Both the position numbers and the translations under genes were made by a program. A stretch of DNA of 64,000 nt. Source: Novosphingobium terrae. Lineage in GTDB: Bacteria; Pseudomonadota; Alphaproteobacteria; Sphingomonadales; Sphingomonadaceae. Numbering within the stretch: the stretch's first letter is position 1; each line of letters opens with the position of its first letter. Below are positions 53,865-62,605 of the stretch, in pieces. The notes below the pieces were generated by a model, which saw only the letters and a list, made by a program, of their open reading frames with translations, was not told the origin of the DNA and searched no databases. Location: positions 2,480,001 to 2,544,000 of the forward strand of contig NZ_JABVZR010000002.1 of assembly GCF_017163935.1 (NCBI RefSeq). The letters run 5' to 3'.

Positions 53865-55466
53865 TTAATGCGCGGGGCAGGCTTTTGGGGCCGGACGTAG
53901 TAAAACGCGGCCAGCCAAAGCGCTGGTGTTGGCGTCGTTCTCCACAGTGAGGTGCCCGTTCACATAGAGTTGCTTCACACCCACGCTGAGTTCGCGCGGA
54001 TGAACGTAATCGGCGCGGGGCGCGTAATGCGTTGGATCGATGACTGCCACATCGGCATAGTAACCGGCGCGCAAATAGCCTCGGTGGTCGAGCTTGTAGA
54101 TATCGGCGGTGCGTCCCGTCGACTGGCGGATGAAACTCGCCAGATCGATCACATGGCGCTTCTGCACATATTGGGCGTATTTTTCCGGAAAAGTGGCGAA
54201 TTGGCGGGGATGGCCATCCGACCCATCCGAGCTGGTGACCACCCATGGCTGCTTCATAAACAAATCCACATCGGCATCGATCATGTTGAAGGAGGCGATG
54301 GCGCCAGCATAGTGTTTGTCGTCACTGTTGGCGTCCTGCGAGATGATTTTCAGCGCGGCATCGAGGGGATCGAGGTGCCACGCCGCCGCCATCTGCTCCA
54401 GCGTCTTGCCGGTCCAGTCGAAGCCTGCCGAGATCAGCAGCATCTTGGCGGGGCCGCCACGGCGGCGCATGTTCTTCTCCATCTCGGCGCGGATGCGGAC
54501 CATGGTGGGGGCATCGGCGAAGCGCTCCAGCATCTTTTTCGGCCCGCCATCGACGGACCAGCCCGGCAGCAGGGATGCCTCAAGGCTCGATCCCGAGGCG
54601 AGCCATGGATATTGGTCGGCGGTGACATCCTGACCGGCCTTGCGGGCGGCCTCGATCATTGCGATGATCTCAGGCGCCTGTCCCTGCACATCGACGCCCA
54701 GCGCCTTGATATGGGCGAAATGGACCGGCATGCCTGCCTCTCGCCCGATGCGCAGCACCTCTTGCACCGATCCTTTCAGGCCGATGGTGTAGCTGGATTC
54801 ATCGCGCTGATGCGTGTCGTAGAGGCCGCCGCGAATGGCGGCTTCATGGGCCACGGCGATCACCTCTTCGGTCCTGGCGAAGCTCTGCGGGGGGTAGAAC
54901 AGGCCGGTGGAGAAGCCCACTGCACCCTCGCACATGCCCTTGGCGACGAGCGCCTTCATGCGGGCGAGTTCATCGGCATTGGGAGCGCGGGCGTCTTGGC
55001 CCAGCACCCGCTGGCGCACCGCCCCGAAGCCGATCATCGGCACCAGATTGGTGCCCACGCCTGCCTTGGTCCGCTGCTCGGCATAGCTGGCGATATCGGG
55101 CGTGCCATAGCCGTCCACGCCCACCAGAATGGTGCTGACGCCCTGCCGCGTCCAAGGCGCATTGACGCGCACCTTGGCATCGGGCGAGAGGATGTAGGTG
55201 TCAGGGTGGCTATGGGCGTCGATCAGGCCGGGGCTGACGATCATGCCTTTGGCGTCAACACTTTGCGCGGCGCGCAGCGGGCTGTGTGGGCCGACATAGA
55301 GGATGCGGTCGCCCTTGATCGCCACATCGCCCACGAAGGGCTTGGCTGCGGAGCCATCGTAAATCAAGCCGCCCTTGATCACCACATCGGCCTGTTGTTC
55401 CGGAGCGGCGGCGCCCGTCAGCAGCGTGGTGGCCAGCATCAGCGCGGTGAGTTTGAAGCGTGTCAT
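53865..55466 (-). CDS. N-acyl-D-amino-acid deacylase (D-aminoacylase family)
   Basis: A 533-residue amidohydrolase-superfamily enzyme. The ATG at 55466 starts a signal peptide (MTRFKLTALMLATTLLTGAA), so it is exported; GAAAGG precedes it. The first metal motif is DAHSHPD, a cysteine ligand lies in GFSTGLFYPP/KGMCEGA, and the HFAHIKALG, SSDGSDGHPRQFATFP and VIDPTHY stretches match the D-aminoacylase group. It should release free D-amino acids from N-acyl-D-amino acids. Position between the DctA-like symporter (28-base gap) and the penicillin-acylase/DgcA pair makes D-glutamate or a similar D-amino acid the likely product. Confidence 0.88.
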   Translation of the reverse strand: MTRFKLTALMLATTLLTGAAAPEQQADVVIKGGLIYDGSAAKPFVGDVAIKGDRILYVGPHSPLRAAQSVDAKGMIVSPGLIDAHSHPDTYILSPDAKVRVNAPWTRQGVSTILVGVDGYGTPDIASYAEQRTKAGVGTNLVPMIGFGAVRQRVLGQDARAPNADELARMKALVAKGMCEGAVGFSTGLFYPPQSFARTEEVIAVAHEAAIRGGLYDTHQRDESSYTIGLKGSVQEVLRIGREAGMPVHFAHIKALGVDVQGQAPEIIAMIEAARKAGQDVTADQYPWLASGSSLEASLLPGWSVDGGPKKMLERFADAPTMVRIRAEMEKNMRRRGGPAKMLLISAGFDWTGKTLEQMAAAWHLDPLDAALKIISQDANSDDKHYAGAIASFNMIDADVDLFMKQPWVVTSSDGSDGHPRQFATFPEKYAQYVQKRHVIDLASFIRQSTGRTADIYKLDHRGYLRAGYYADVAVIDPTHYAPRADYVHPRELSVGVKQLYVNGHLTVENDANTSALAGRVLLRPAPKACPAH

Positions 55467-55494
55467 CGAAAGCGGGCCTTTCGCGGGGGGATGG

Positions 55495-56703
55495 TTACTG
55501 GCTGCGCGCCACGGCGGTGGTGACGGCCAGATTGGCGCTGGCGCTGGCAACGGTACGAGTCATGTCGAGCAGGCGATCGAAGGGCAGCACAAAGCCCACC
55601 ACCAGCGCGCAACGCTCGGGCGAGACGCCGACCGCCGACATCACCGCGCTCAGCATAAAGAGGGAGGCTGCGGGAATCGGCGCTGTGCCGAAAGCGGCCA
55701 GCACGCCGGTCAGCAGCACGATGGCCAGCATCGGTAGATCGGGCGTGATGCTCAAAGCCTGAAGCGCGAACATGCTGAGCAGACCAACATACATCGCCGT
55801 GCCATCCTTGCCGATGCTGGCCCCGATGGGCAGCACGGTGGAGGCGACGGCGGGATCAACGCCCAGCCCCTCACGCGAAACCTTCAGCGCGGCAGGCAAG
55901 GTCGCTGCCGAGGAGGCGGTGGAGAAGGCCACCAGCAAAGCCTCAGGAATGACGCGGAAGAAGCGGGCGGGGCTCATGCGGCCCAAAGTCGCCACCAGTG
56001 GCGCATGGATCAGCAGCAGCTGCGCCACCACACCCAGCACCACGCCCGCCGCCAGCCAGCCCATATTGGCAAAGACCGCCACGCCGAATTTGGCCACCGC
56101 ATTGCCGATCAGCGCCAGCACGCCAAAGGGGGTGACCTCCATCACCAGCCGCACCATCTGGAACAGCACCGCATTGGCCGAGCGCAGCCCATGCGCCATG
56201 GCACGGCCCTGCCGCCCCGCCGTCATGGTGGCGAGGCCCAGCAGCACCGAAAAGAAGATGATCGCCAGCATATCGCCTTGCGCCAGAGCGGCCAGAATGT
56301 TGGTGGGCACGATGGCCAGCAATTGATCGCCAAGGCTGGGGGTGGGGCCCAGCGCATGGGGGGGCAGGCTCCCCAAGTGCGCGCCCGTGCCGGGATGCAG
56401 TACCAGCCCGATCGCCATGCCCAGCGAGACGGCGCAGATGGTGGTCAGCGCAAAAAGCCCCAAGGTGCGTGCGCCCACCGCGCCCAGTCGTCGCGGATCG
56501 GCCATGGCGGCCACGCCGCTGGCGATGCTGATCAGCACCACCGGCACCACCAGCATGCGGATCAGCCGCATGAAGAGGTCGCCGATGAAGGATATGCCGC
56601 TGACGAAGCCCGGCGCTGTCAGCCCCAGCAGCACGCCCAGCAGCAGCGCCCCCAGCACTCTTAGCCACAGGGGCCATGCCAGCCAGCGCTTCACGATCAC
56701 CAT
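55495..56703 (-). CDS. Dicarboxylate/amino acid:cation symporter (DctA/GltP family)
   Basis: A 402-residue inner-membrane symporter with about eight hydrophobic segments and two re-entrant loops. It shows FMRLIRMLVVPVVLISI early, the serine-rich hairpin with TASSAATLP (HP1), IGASIGKDGTAMY (the conserved segment before TM7-like region) and the final DRLLDMTRT substrate motif. The ATG at 56703 is supported by AAGCGGAAAA upstream; an extension of 19 codons is less likely. Substrates of the family are glutamate, aspartate and C4-dicarboxylates. In this cluster import of D- or L-glutamate released by the deacylase is the natural reading. Confidence 0.92.
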   Translation of the reverse strand: MVIVKRWLAWPLWLRVLGALLLGVLLGLTAPGFVSGISFIGDLFMRLIRMLVVPVVLISIASGVAAMADPRRLGAVGARTLGLFALTTICAVSLGMAIGLVLHPGTGAHLGSLPPHALGPTPSLGDQLLAIVPTNILAALAQGDMLAIIFFSVLLGLATMTAGRQGRAMAHGLRSANAVLFQMVRLVMEVTPFGVLALIGNAVAKFGVAVFANMGWLAAGVVLGVVAQLLLIHAPLVATLGRMSPARFFRVIPEALLVAFSTASSAATLPAALKVSREGLGVDPAVASTVLPIGASIGKDGTAMYVGLLSMFALQALSITPDLPMLAIVLLTGVLAAFGTAPIPAASLFMLSAVMSAVGVSPERCALVVGFVLPFDRLLDMTRTVASASANLAVTTAVARSQ

Positions 56704-56782
56704 GCTTTTTCCGCTTCCTTGCCCACGCTTTTCGTTTTGCGTGTCATCCTGCCTTGCCATGCATCTGACAAGGCCTGCTTTG

Positions 56783-57793
56783 TCAGGCTGCTTTCACGCC
56801 CAGCAACTGGTCGAGAATGTCGCTGACACCCATCGCATAGGGATCGCTGCAAGGCAGGCCCATACGCGTTTCGGTCTTGGCGCAGAGGCGGCGGGCGGCC
56901 TCGGGCTCCATGGCCGAGGTGTTGAGGGCGATGCCCACCGCGCGCACCTGAGGGTTGGTCAGGCGGGCGACGCGCAGATTGGCCTCAAGGCATTCCTCCA
57001 GCGCGGGCAGGCCGTAATGGGGCAGGCCGCGCATATGCTGGCGCGCCGGATCATGGCACAGCACCAGCGCATCGGGTTGGGCGCCATGCAGCAGGCCCGT
57101 CGAGACCCCGGCGAAAGAGGGATGGAACAGCGAGCCCTGACCCTCGATCAGATCCCAGCCACCGTCATGGCGTTCGGGGCTGATCTGCTCGATGGCGCCA
57201 GAGATGAAGTCGGCCACCACGGCATCGAGCGGCACGCCCGATCCTGCGATCAGAATGCCGGTCTGGCCGGTGGCGCGAAAATCGGCGGCGATGCCCCGCG
57301 CACGCAGGCCCTTTTCCAGGCACAGCGTGGTGTACATCTTGCCCACCGAGCAATCGGTGCCCACCGTCAACAGGCGGTTGCCCGCGCGCCTGCGGCCATT
57401 GCCCACGGGGATATCGGGGCGGGGATCGCGCACATCATGCAACTGGCGGCCAAGGCGCTTGGCGGCCTCGACCAGTTCGGGCACATCCTTCAGGCGCTGA
57501 TGCAGGCCCGAGGCGATGTCCAGCCCGGCCTCCATCGCGGCCAGCGCGTCGGCGATCAAATCCTCGCCCATGCGGCCCCCGGCATTGGCCACGCCCAGCA
57601 CCAAAGTGCGCGCGCCCGCCGCCATGCCCTCGGCCAAGGTCTGGCGTGGCAGGCCCAGGGTCAGCGGGCAATCGTCGTGACGGAATTCGCCGGTGCAGTC
57701 CTGCGGGCGGAAGGCGGCGAGACCTCGCGAGGTCTTGATGCCGATCTCGTCACGCGATTGGCCGATGTAGAGCAGATAGGGAGAAAGGATCAT
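56783..57793 (-). CDS. dgcN: DUF1611 family protein, D-glutamate N-acetyltransferase DgcN-like
   Basis: A 336-residue DUF1611 protein. After an N-terminal alpha/beta part with VANAGGRM comes a P-loop-like segment LLTVGTDCSVGKMYTTLCLE near 150-169, then GSGVPLDAVVADFISG, DLIEGQGSLFHPSF and DALVLCHDPAR, all DUF1611 hallmarks. The family includes DgcN, which acetylates D-glutamate as the first step of the DgcN/DgcA route to L-glutamate. A DgcA-like epimerase, a glutamate-type symporter and a LysR regulator in the same leftward cluster support that call. The start at 57793 has only a weak ribosome site; one 11 codons upstream is possible. Confidence 0.82.
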   Translation of the reverse strand: MILSPYLLYIGQSRDEIGIKTSRGLAAFRPQDCTGEFRHDDCPLTLGLPRQTLAEGMAAGARTLVLGVANAGGRMGEDLIADALAAMEAGLDIASGLHQRLKDVPELVEAAKRLGRQLHDVRDPRPDIPVGNGRRRAGNRLLTVGTDCSVGKMYTTLCLEKGLRARGIAADFRATGQTGILIAGSGVPLDAVVADFISGAIEQISPERHDGGWDLIEGQGSLFHPSFAGVSTGLLHGAQPDALVLCHDPARQHMRGLPHYGLPALEECLEANLRVARLTNPQVRAVGIALNTSAMEPEAARRLCAKTETRMGLPCSDPYAMGVSDILDQLLGVKAA

Positions 57794-57875
57794 GGCGCGC
57801 CTGTTTGCGGGAAGATATGCAAGCAAGCCTACCGAGCAGGTTGGGCAGGCACCAATAGCCTTGCTCCCGCACCCT

Positions 57876-57894
57876 ATAGACCGGAGTTATAAGG
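57876..57894 (-). promoter_or_regulatory. 19-bp box upstream of dgcN (copy 2)
   Basis: Read on the minus strand this is CCTTAT-N7-GTCTAT, the same arrangement as at 58847-58865. It is 83-101 bases upstream of the dgcN start, overlaps the last codons of the LysR gene and points toward dgcN. Flanking bases give an imperfect CTATA/TTATAAG dyad as expected for a LysR-type site. Confidence 0.6.
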
Positions 57895-58771
57895 AGTCGA
57901 TGATCGCGGCAAGCTTGTCGAGAAAGTCGCTCATCGCCTGCGAGGGCGGGCGGCTCTGCAGGAACACGGCGTTGATATCATAGGCAATCGCCGGTTGCAG
58001 CGGGCGGTAGGAGAGGCCCCTTTCGCGCGCCGCCTCGGCGGTGAAATTGTCGACGATGGCCATGCCGACCCCGGCCTTCACCAGCCCGGCGGCGACATAA
58101 TAGGTGCGCGCCGAAACGGTTTCCTGCAGCGTGACGCCCAGCCGCTCCATCTCGCTGGAGAGCAGCCAGCCCAGCGGCCCGGCCTGAATGGGGCTGATAA
58201 AGCGCTGCCCATCGAGGCTGTCGAGCGAGAGGCGGGGCGGGGCCTCGGGCATATCCTCCTCGCGGTAAAGGACCACCAACTCGCCCTCGCCGATCACGCG
58301 ATGGGTGACGGGCGCGCCGGGCGGCACATGGAAGCTGATCGCCACATCGGTCTCGCGCTCATAGAGTTTGCGCAGGATTTCGTCGTGATGCAGCGTCTGC
58401 AGGTCGAACAATACCTCGCTGTGCTGCCGCAAATAGCTGGCCACTGCCTGAGGGATCAGATCCAGCCCCAGCGACGGCAGCGCCGAGACGCGCAGCACCG
58501 CGCCGCGCCCGTCACGCAGATTGCGGCTGGTCTGGCGCAGCGAGCGGACCTTGTCATGCACCTCGGCCACTTCGGCGAAAAGGGCATGGGCATCCTGCGT
58601 GGGCACCAGCCGCCCGCGCGTGCGCTGGAACAGTTCAAGGCCCAAGGTCTGTTCGGCATGGCGCAGAACCTTGGAGACCGAAGGTTGCGAGACATTCAGC
58701 GCATTGGCCGCGGCGCTGACCGAGCCATGGACATAGACCGCATGGAAGATTTCGATGTGCCGAAAATTCAT
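57887..58771 (-). CDS. LysR-family regulator, DgcR-like
   Basis: A 294-residue LysR-type regulator: winged helix at 1-60 (MNFRHIEIFHAVYVHGSVSAAANALNVSQPSVSKVLRHAE) linked to a periplasmic-binding-protein-like sensor domain with LPSLGLDLIPQAVASYL and AGVGMAIVDNF. It lies directly upstream of the dgcN operon on the same strand and divergent from a TonB receptor. D-glutamate loci of this type carry a LysR regulator (DgcR). The shared 19-bp boxes at 57876 and 58847 are probable binding sites, so both the operon and the receptor may be its targets. Confidence 0.9.
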   Translation of the reverse strand: MNFRHIEIFHAVYVHGSVSAAANALNVSQPSVSKVLRHAEQTLGLELFQRTRGRLVPTQDAHALFAEVAEVHDKVRSLRQTSRNLRDGRGAVLRVSALPSLGLDLIPQAVASYLRQHSEVLFDLQTLHHDEILRKLYERETDVAISFHVPPGAPVTHRVIGEGELVVLYREEDMPEAPPRLSLDSLDGQRFISPIQAGPLGWLLSSEMERLGVTLQETVSARTYYVAAGLVKAGVGMAIVDNFTAEAARERGLSYRPLQPAIAYDINAVFLQSRPPSQAMSDFLDKLAAIIDSL

Positions 58772-59174
58772 GAAGGCTCCATGATCGGCTTCAAGTGGTC
58801 TGGCGTCAAGTGGCAGCTCTGCCCTTGCAAAGGGCGGATTCCTGCACCTTATGCCCTAAGTCTATGGATAACCCAACAATAGGAACGATCTGGGCGATTG
58901 ACGGCAAAGACAGGCGGGTGCAGCCTGATACCAATTAGGGACCGGTTCGGAAGAACTACCGTCCCGACATTGCAACATCATGACCGGGGCCGGGCTGCAA
59001 CAGTCAAGGCCTTGGCACGGCGAATTCGGGCGGCGCAAACATGATCGCCCGGGCGCAAACGGAGGGAGGATGAGCATGAAGGTGCAGGGAACATCACGCG
59101 CACAAGGCCGGAGCGCGCCATCACGGATGGCGCCATCGGCTTGTTATCAGATTTGAGCATGGGGGCTCCACACG
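58772..59174. promoter_or_regulatory. 403-base divergent region LysR / TonB receptor
   Basis: No protein-coding gene is convincing here. The 19-bp box lies at 58847-58865, 76 bases from the LysR start and 310 bases from the receptor start. The long leader of the receptor (58870-59174) has a GGAGGGAGGATGAG stretch at about 59060 that looks like a ribosome site followed by a short frame, which may be a leader peptide or chance. Confidence 0.45.
58847..58865 (+). promoter_or_regulatory. 19-bp box upstream of TonB receptor (copy 1)
   Basis: CCTTAT-GCCCTAA-GTCTAT, pointing rightward to the TonB receptor. The two 6-base words and the 7-base spacer are identical in arrangement to the box before dgcN at 57876-57894, which points leftward to that gene. 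Candidate binding site for the LysR regulator encoded between them. Confidence 0.6.
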
Positions 59175-62018
59175 ATGAAGCAGTCTTATAAGCGCATGAT
59201 TGCCGGCAGCGCGCTGGCGGTGGCTCTGGCATGGGGGCCGATGGCGGCCCAGGCGCAGGACAGCGCCGCGCCCAAAAGCGAAGAGCCCAAGGCGGACGAA
59301 CAGGTCAACAGCGATATTTTGGTGACGGGATCGCGTATTGTGCGCTCCGGCTTCCAGTCGCCCACGCCGCTCAATGTGATTGGCGAGACGGAATTGCGCA
59401 CGCAGTCTGTCAGCAACAACATTGCCGACTTTGTGAACACGCTGCCCGCCGTGGCCGGATCGACACGCCCGGCCAATTCGCGGCTGGCGATTTCCTCGGG
59501 CCTCGCGGGCATCAATGCGCTCAACCTGCGGAATCTGGGCACGACGCGCACGCTGGTGCTGCTGGATGGCCATCGCTCGGTTGGGTCGGACATTACGGGC
59601 GACGTTGACGTCAACGATTTCCCTCAGGATCTGATCAAGCGCGTGGAAATCGTCACCGGTGGCGCTTCGGCGGCCTATGGTTCGGATGCCGTCTCTGGCG
59701 TGGTGAACTTCGTGCTGGATAAAGGCTTCACCGGATTGCGCATGAATGTGGAATCCGGCTTCAACCAGAAGGGCGACGGCTTTAACTACAAGGGCAGCAT
59801 CGCGGCGGGCATGAAGTTCGCGGGCGGGCGCGGCCATATTCTGCTCGATGGCGAATGGGCGCATAAGGACGGCATCTTCGACGCCAGCAAATACAGCTGG
59901 AACCAGCATGGCGACCGCTTGCTGACCAATCCGAACTACTCGGCCACCAATGGCCAGCCGCAATATCTGGTCGTGACGGGCGCGGGCACCAACAACACGC
60001 TGCCGGGCGGCATCATCAATGCTTCGGCAGGCACCACCGCCAATGCGCTGCGCGGCATCTATTTCGGCGCGAATGGTGCGATAGGTCGCTACAATTACGG
60101 CAGTCCGTCCAACACCACCACTTCGGTGGGCGGCGATGCGGCGCTGGCCGACGGCAACCGCCGTATCGGGCTGGATGCGCAGGAGGACCGGCGCGGTGTG
60201 TTCGGGCGCACCAGCTTCGAAGTGTCCGACGCGCTCAATATCTATGGTGAGGCCTCCTACAACTGGCACCACACGGTGTTCAACGCGGGGCCCTCGCTGA
60301 TTTCCTCGGCCACCTTGCAGGCCACCAACCCCTATGTGCAGCAGACTCTTGGCAGCCTGCTGACCGGCACCAACACCATCACCGTGGGCAGTTCCGACGC
60401 GGGCTTCCCCTATCGCATCAATGACAACACCCGCAGCGTGCAGCGCTATGTGCTGGGCGGCGACGGCAAGTTCGAGTGGCTGGGCAAGACCTTCCGCTGG
60501 ACCAGCTACGCGCAATATGGCGTGACCAACACGCATGAGATGGAGCGCAACATCATCAACAACGCCAATCTGGCGCTGGCGCTTGATGCGGTGTCGGCCC
60601 CGGCTGGCAATGCGCTGGGCGTGGCGGCGGGCACTGTGGTGTGCCGCTCCAGCCTGACCAACACGGGCAATGGCTGTTCGCCGCTCAACATTCTGGGCAC
60701 CAATGTGTCGAGCGCCTCGGCACTGGGCTATGTGCTGGGCAATCCCTACCGCAACCAGACCTTCAAGCAGACCGTAGCCGAGGCCAACCTCTCGGTCGAT
60801 CCCTTCAGCACTTGGGCCGGGGCGGTCTCGCTTTCCACCGGCTTTGCCTATCGGCGCGAGCAGGTCTCCGGCTATGTGCCCACGCAGTATCAGACCGGCT
60901 GGTCGGTGGGCAATTTCCTGCCCACCTTTGGCAGCTATGACGTGAAGGAAGGCTACGTCGAAACTGTGGTGCCGCTGGGGCTGGGGTTGACCATCAATGG
61001 CGCGGGGCGTTTCACCGGCTATTCCACCTCGGGTTATGTCACCACCTGGAAGGGTGGCGCCACCTTCCAGCCGATCCATGATATCACCCTGCGCTTCACC
61101 CGTTCCCGCGATATCCGCGCGCCCAATCTGAGCGAGCTCTATCAGGCGGGCACCTCGCGCACCAACACGCTCAACGATCCCTTCAACGGCAATGCCGTGA
61201 CCACCTTCCTGGAGGTGACCACCGGCAACCGCAATCTGAAGCCGGAAATCTCCAGCACGCTGACCTTTGGCGGTGTGGTGCAGCCGCGCTTCATTCCGGG
61301 CCTGAGCCTTTCGACCGACTATTACGACATCAAGATCAATGGTGCGATCGGTCAGGTCTATTCGCAGGAGATCGTCAACCGCTGCTACAATGGGCTGACG
61401 GCCTATTGCTCGGCGATCACGCGCACGCCCAATGGCACCACGCAGCTGACGGTGAACCTCAGCCCCTTCAATTTCTCGACCATCCATGCCCGGGGCATCG
61501 ATTTCGAGGCCAGTTATCAGTTGCCGCTCAACCGCATTTCGCTGCCCGGTGAACTGTCGCTGCGCGGCATGGCGACCAAATATCTGAAGGACTACATCAA
61601 CAACGGGATCGACCGGCCCATCGACTATGTCGGCTCGATGAGCGATGGGGTGCCGCAGTGGATCTACCGCTTCGCCGCGACCTATACGTTGAAGGATTTC
61701 ACCAGCGCTCTGGTGGTGCGCGGCGTTTCGCCCGGCACGATCAGCAACACCTATACGCAATGCACTAGCGGTTGCCCGGCCAGCACGACCTCCTATCCCA
61801 CAATCGACCAGAACCATGTGGGCGGCGCGACCTATCTGGACCTTTCGCTCTCGCGCAAGGTGCCGATGGGCCGTTCCTCGCTGGAGGTTTATTTCGACAT
61901 CACCAATCTGCTCGACAAGGACCCGCCGATTGTCGCCAGCGGCGGCCTTTCGACCACCGGCAGCTATTTCGACCTGCTGGGCCGCACCTTCCGCATGGGG
62001 CTGCGCTTCCAGCTCTGA
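59175..62018 (+). CDS. TonB-dependent outer-membrane receptor
   Basis: A 947-residue receptor. The signal peptide is cleaved after AQA near 27; NSDILVTGSRI follows as TonB-box region, then a plug with TRTLVLLDGHRSVG and AAYGSDAVSGVVNFVLDKGF and the barrel. Two cysteine pairs in loops (VVCRSSLTNTGNGCSP and CTSGCPAS) may form disulfides on the cell surface. It ends GLRFQL, without a terminal aromatic residue. No STN domain. It is divergent from the DgcR-like regulator with a shared 19-bp box, so it probably brings the cluster's substrate (an N-acyl amino acid, peptide or murein fragment) across the outer membrane. Confidence 0.93.
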   Translation: MKQSYKRMIAGSALAVALAWGPMAAQAQDSAAPKSEEPKADEQVNSDILVTGSRIVRSGFQSPTPLNVIGETELRTQSVSNNIADFVNTLPAVAGSTRPANSRLAISSGLAGINALNLRNLGTTRTLVLLDGHRSVGSDITGDVDVNDFPQDLIKRVEIVTGGASAAYGSDAVSGVVNFVLDKGFTGLRMNVESGFNQKGDGFNYKGSIAAGMKFAGGRGHILLDGEWAHKDGIFDASKYSWNQHGDRLLTNPNYSATNGQPQYLVVTGAGTNNTLPGGIINASAGTTANALRGIYFGANGAIGRYNYGSPSNTTTSVGGDAALADGNRRIGLDAQEDRRGVFGRTSFEVSDALNIYGEASYNWHHTVFNAGPSLISSATLQATNPYVQQTLGSLLTGTNTITVGSSDAGFPYRINDNTRSVQRYVLGGDGKFEWLGKTFRWTSYAQYGVTNTHEMERNIINNANLALALDAVSAPAGNALGVAAGTVVCRSSLTNTGNGCSPLNILGTNVSSASALGYVLGNPYRNQTFKQTVAEANLSVDPFSTWAGAVSLSTGFAYRREQVSGYVPTQYQTGWSVGNFLPTFGSYDVKEGYVETVVPLGLGLTINGAGRFTGYSTSGYVTTWKGGATFQPIHDITLRFTRSRDIRAPNLSELYQAGTSRTNTLNDPFNGNAVTTFLEVTTGNRNLKPEISSTLTFGGVVQPRFIPGLSLSTDYYDIKINGAIGQVYSQEIVNRCYNGLTAYCSAITRTPNGTTQLTVNLSPFNFSTIHARGIDFEASYQLPLNRISLPGELSLRGMATKYLKDYINNGIDRPIDYVGSMSDGVPQWIYRFAATYTLKDFTSALVVRGVSPGTISNTYTQCTSGCPASTTSYPTIDQNHVGGATYLDLSLSRKVPMGRSSLEVYFDITNLLDKDPPIVASGGLSTTGSYFDLLGRTFRMGLRFQL

Positions 62019-62020
62019 GT

Positions 62021-62042
62021 TTTTCGGACGGCTGGCCGAAAA
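62021..62042 (+). terminator. Stem-loop after TonB receptor
   Basis: TTTTCGG (62021-62027) pairs with CCGAAAA (62036-62042) around an 8-base loop, immediately behind the receptor stop. It may act as terminator or 3'-end stabiliser; there is no long U-tract. Confidence 0.45.
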
Positions 62043-62124
62043 CAGGCCGGGTCACCGCAGGAGGGTGGCCCAGTCTTTGTTTTTGGCTTATCGTGAGTCA
62101 ATTATCAATGGTCATAAGGCTTTC

Positions 62125-62430
62125 ATGGACGAACGATCTATACCCGAACAGGCCAATCGGGACCCGGATTCTTGGGAGTTGCTTCGTGTTTGGGTTGCCG
62201 AACAAGGTCTGCATTGTTCCATGAAGGTCGGAGTTTACGAGGATCACGGCCCGCTTCCGGAGGATACGGTGTGGGGGATTGTTCTGGCCGATGCAGCCAG
62301 ACATCTGGCGGATGCACTCGCCTCCATGGGATTGCGTGATCGTAATGCTGCACTTGAGGAGATTAAACGTAGCTTTTCAACAGAGCTGGATAATCCGACA
62401 TCGGACACATCTGGTGATTTCACTGACTGA
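62125..62430 (+). CDS. DUF5076 family protein
   Basis: A 101-residue protein starting MDERSIPEQANRDPDSWELL. The centre VWGIVLADAARHLADAL matches the DUF5076 pattern of small alphaproteobacterial proteins of unknown function. AAGG lies 6 bases before the ATG at 62125; the longer open frame upstream belongs to the shadow of the receptor gene. Composition is somewhat lower in G+C than its neighbours. Copy 2 of the dispersed repeat begins 12 bases after its stop, just as copy 1 lies 12 bases after the small gene ending at 39883. Confidence 0.75.
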   Translation: MDERSIPEQANRDPDSWELLRVWVAEQGLHCSMKVGVYEDHGPLPEDTVWGIVLADAARHLADALASMGLRDRNAALEEIKRSFSTELDNPTSDTSGDFTD

Positions 62431-62441
62431 AATAACACCCG

Positions 62442-62582
62442 CCCCGACTTTGCGGGCATTCCCATCCCGCGAAGCGGCTTACAACAGCGCTGCGTCGCGC
62501 CCGATATCTGACGCCGAACCCATGGCACAACGCCGACAATAAAGGGATTGCAAAGGGCGATGGCTCTTTGCCCGCCGGAGGC
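62442..62582 (-). repeat. Dispersed ~140-bp repeat, copy 2 (inverted relative to copy 1)
   Basis: Matches the reverse complement of 39895-40037 along its whole length at roughly 80% by eye, including exact blocks around GCGGGCATTCCCAT-like, GCGGCTTACAA, GATATCTGACGCCGAACCC and TAAAGGGATTGCAAAGGGCGAT. The internal stem is kept with one change in the right arm. Located between the DUF5076 gene and the convergent beta-lactamase-like gene. Confidence 0.85.
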
Positions 62583-62605
62583 TCATCGCCTCTTCCCTGC
62601 CCCTC

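Noticed and set aside
58959..59174. Leader peptide gene ahead of the last TonB receptor
   Set aside because: A GGAGG-type site followed by ATGAGCATG is present near 59060, but the frame is short and shows no recognisable sequence, so it is only mentioned as a possibility.
59121..61817. Very long open frame (about 898 codons) antisense to the last TonB receptor
   Set aside because: It mirrors a high-G+C gene, is rich in His/Arg/Gly/Ala without domain motifs, and the plus-strand frame is an unmistakable receptor.
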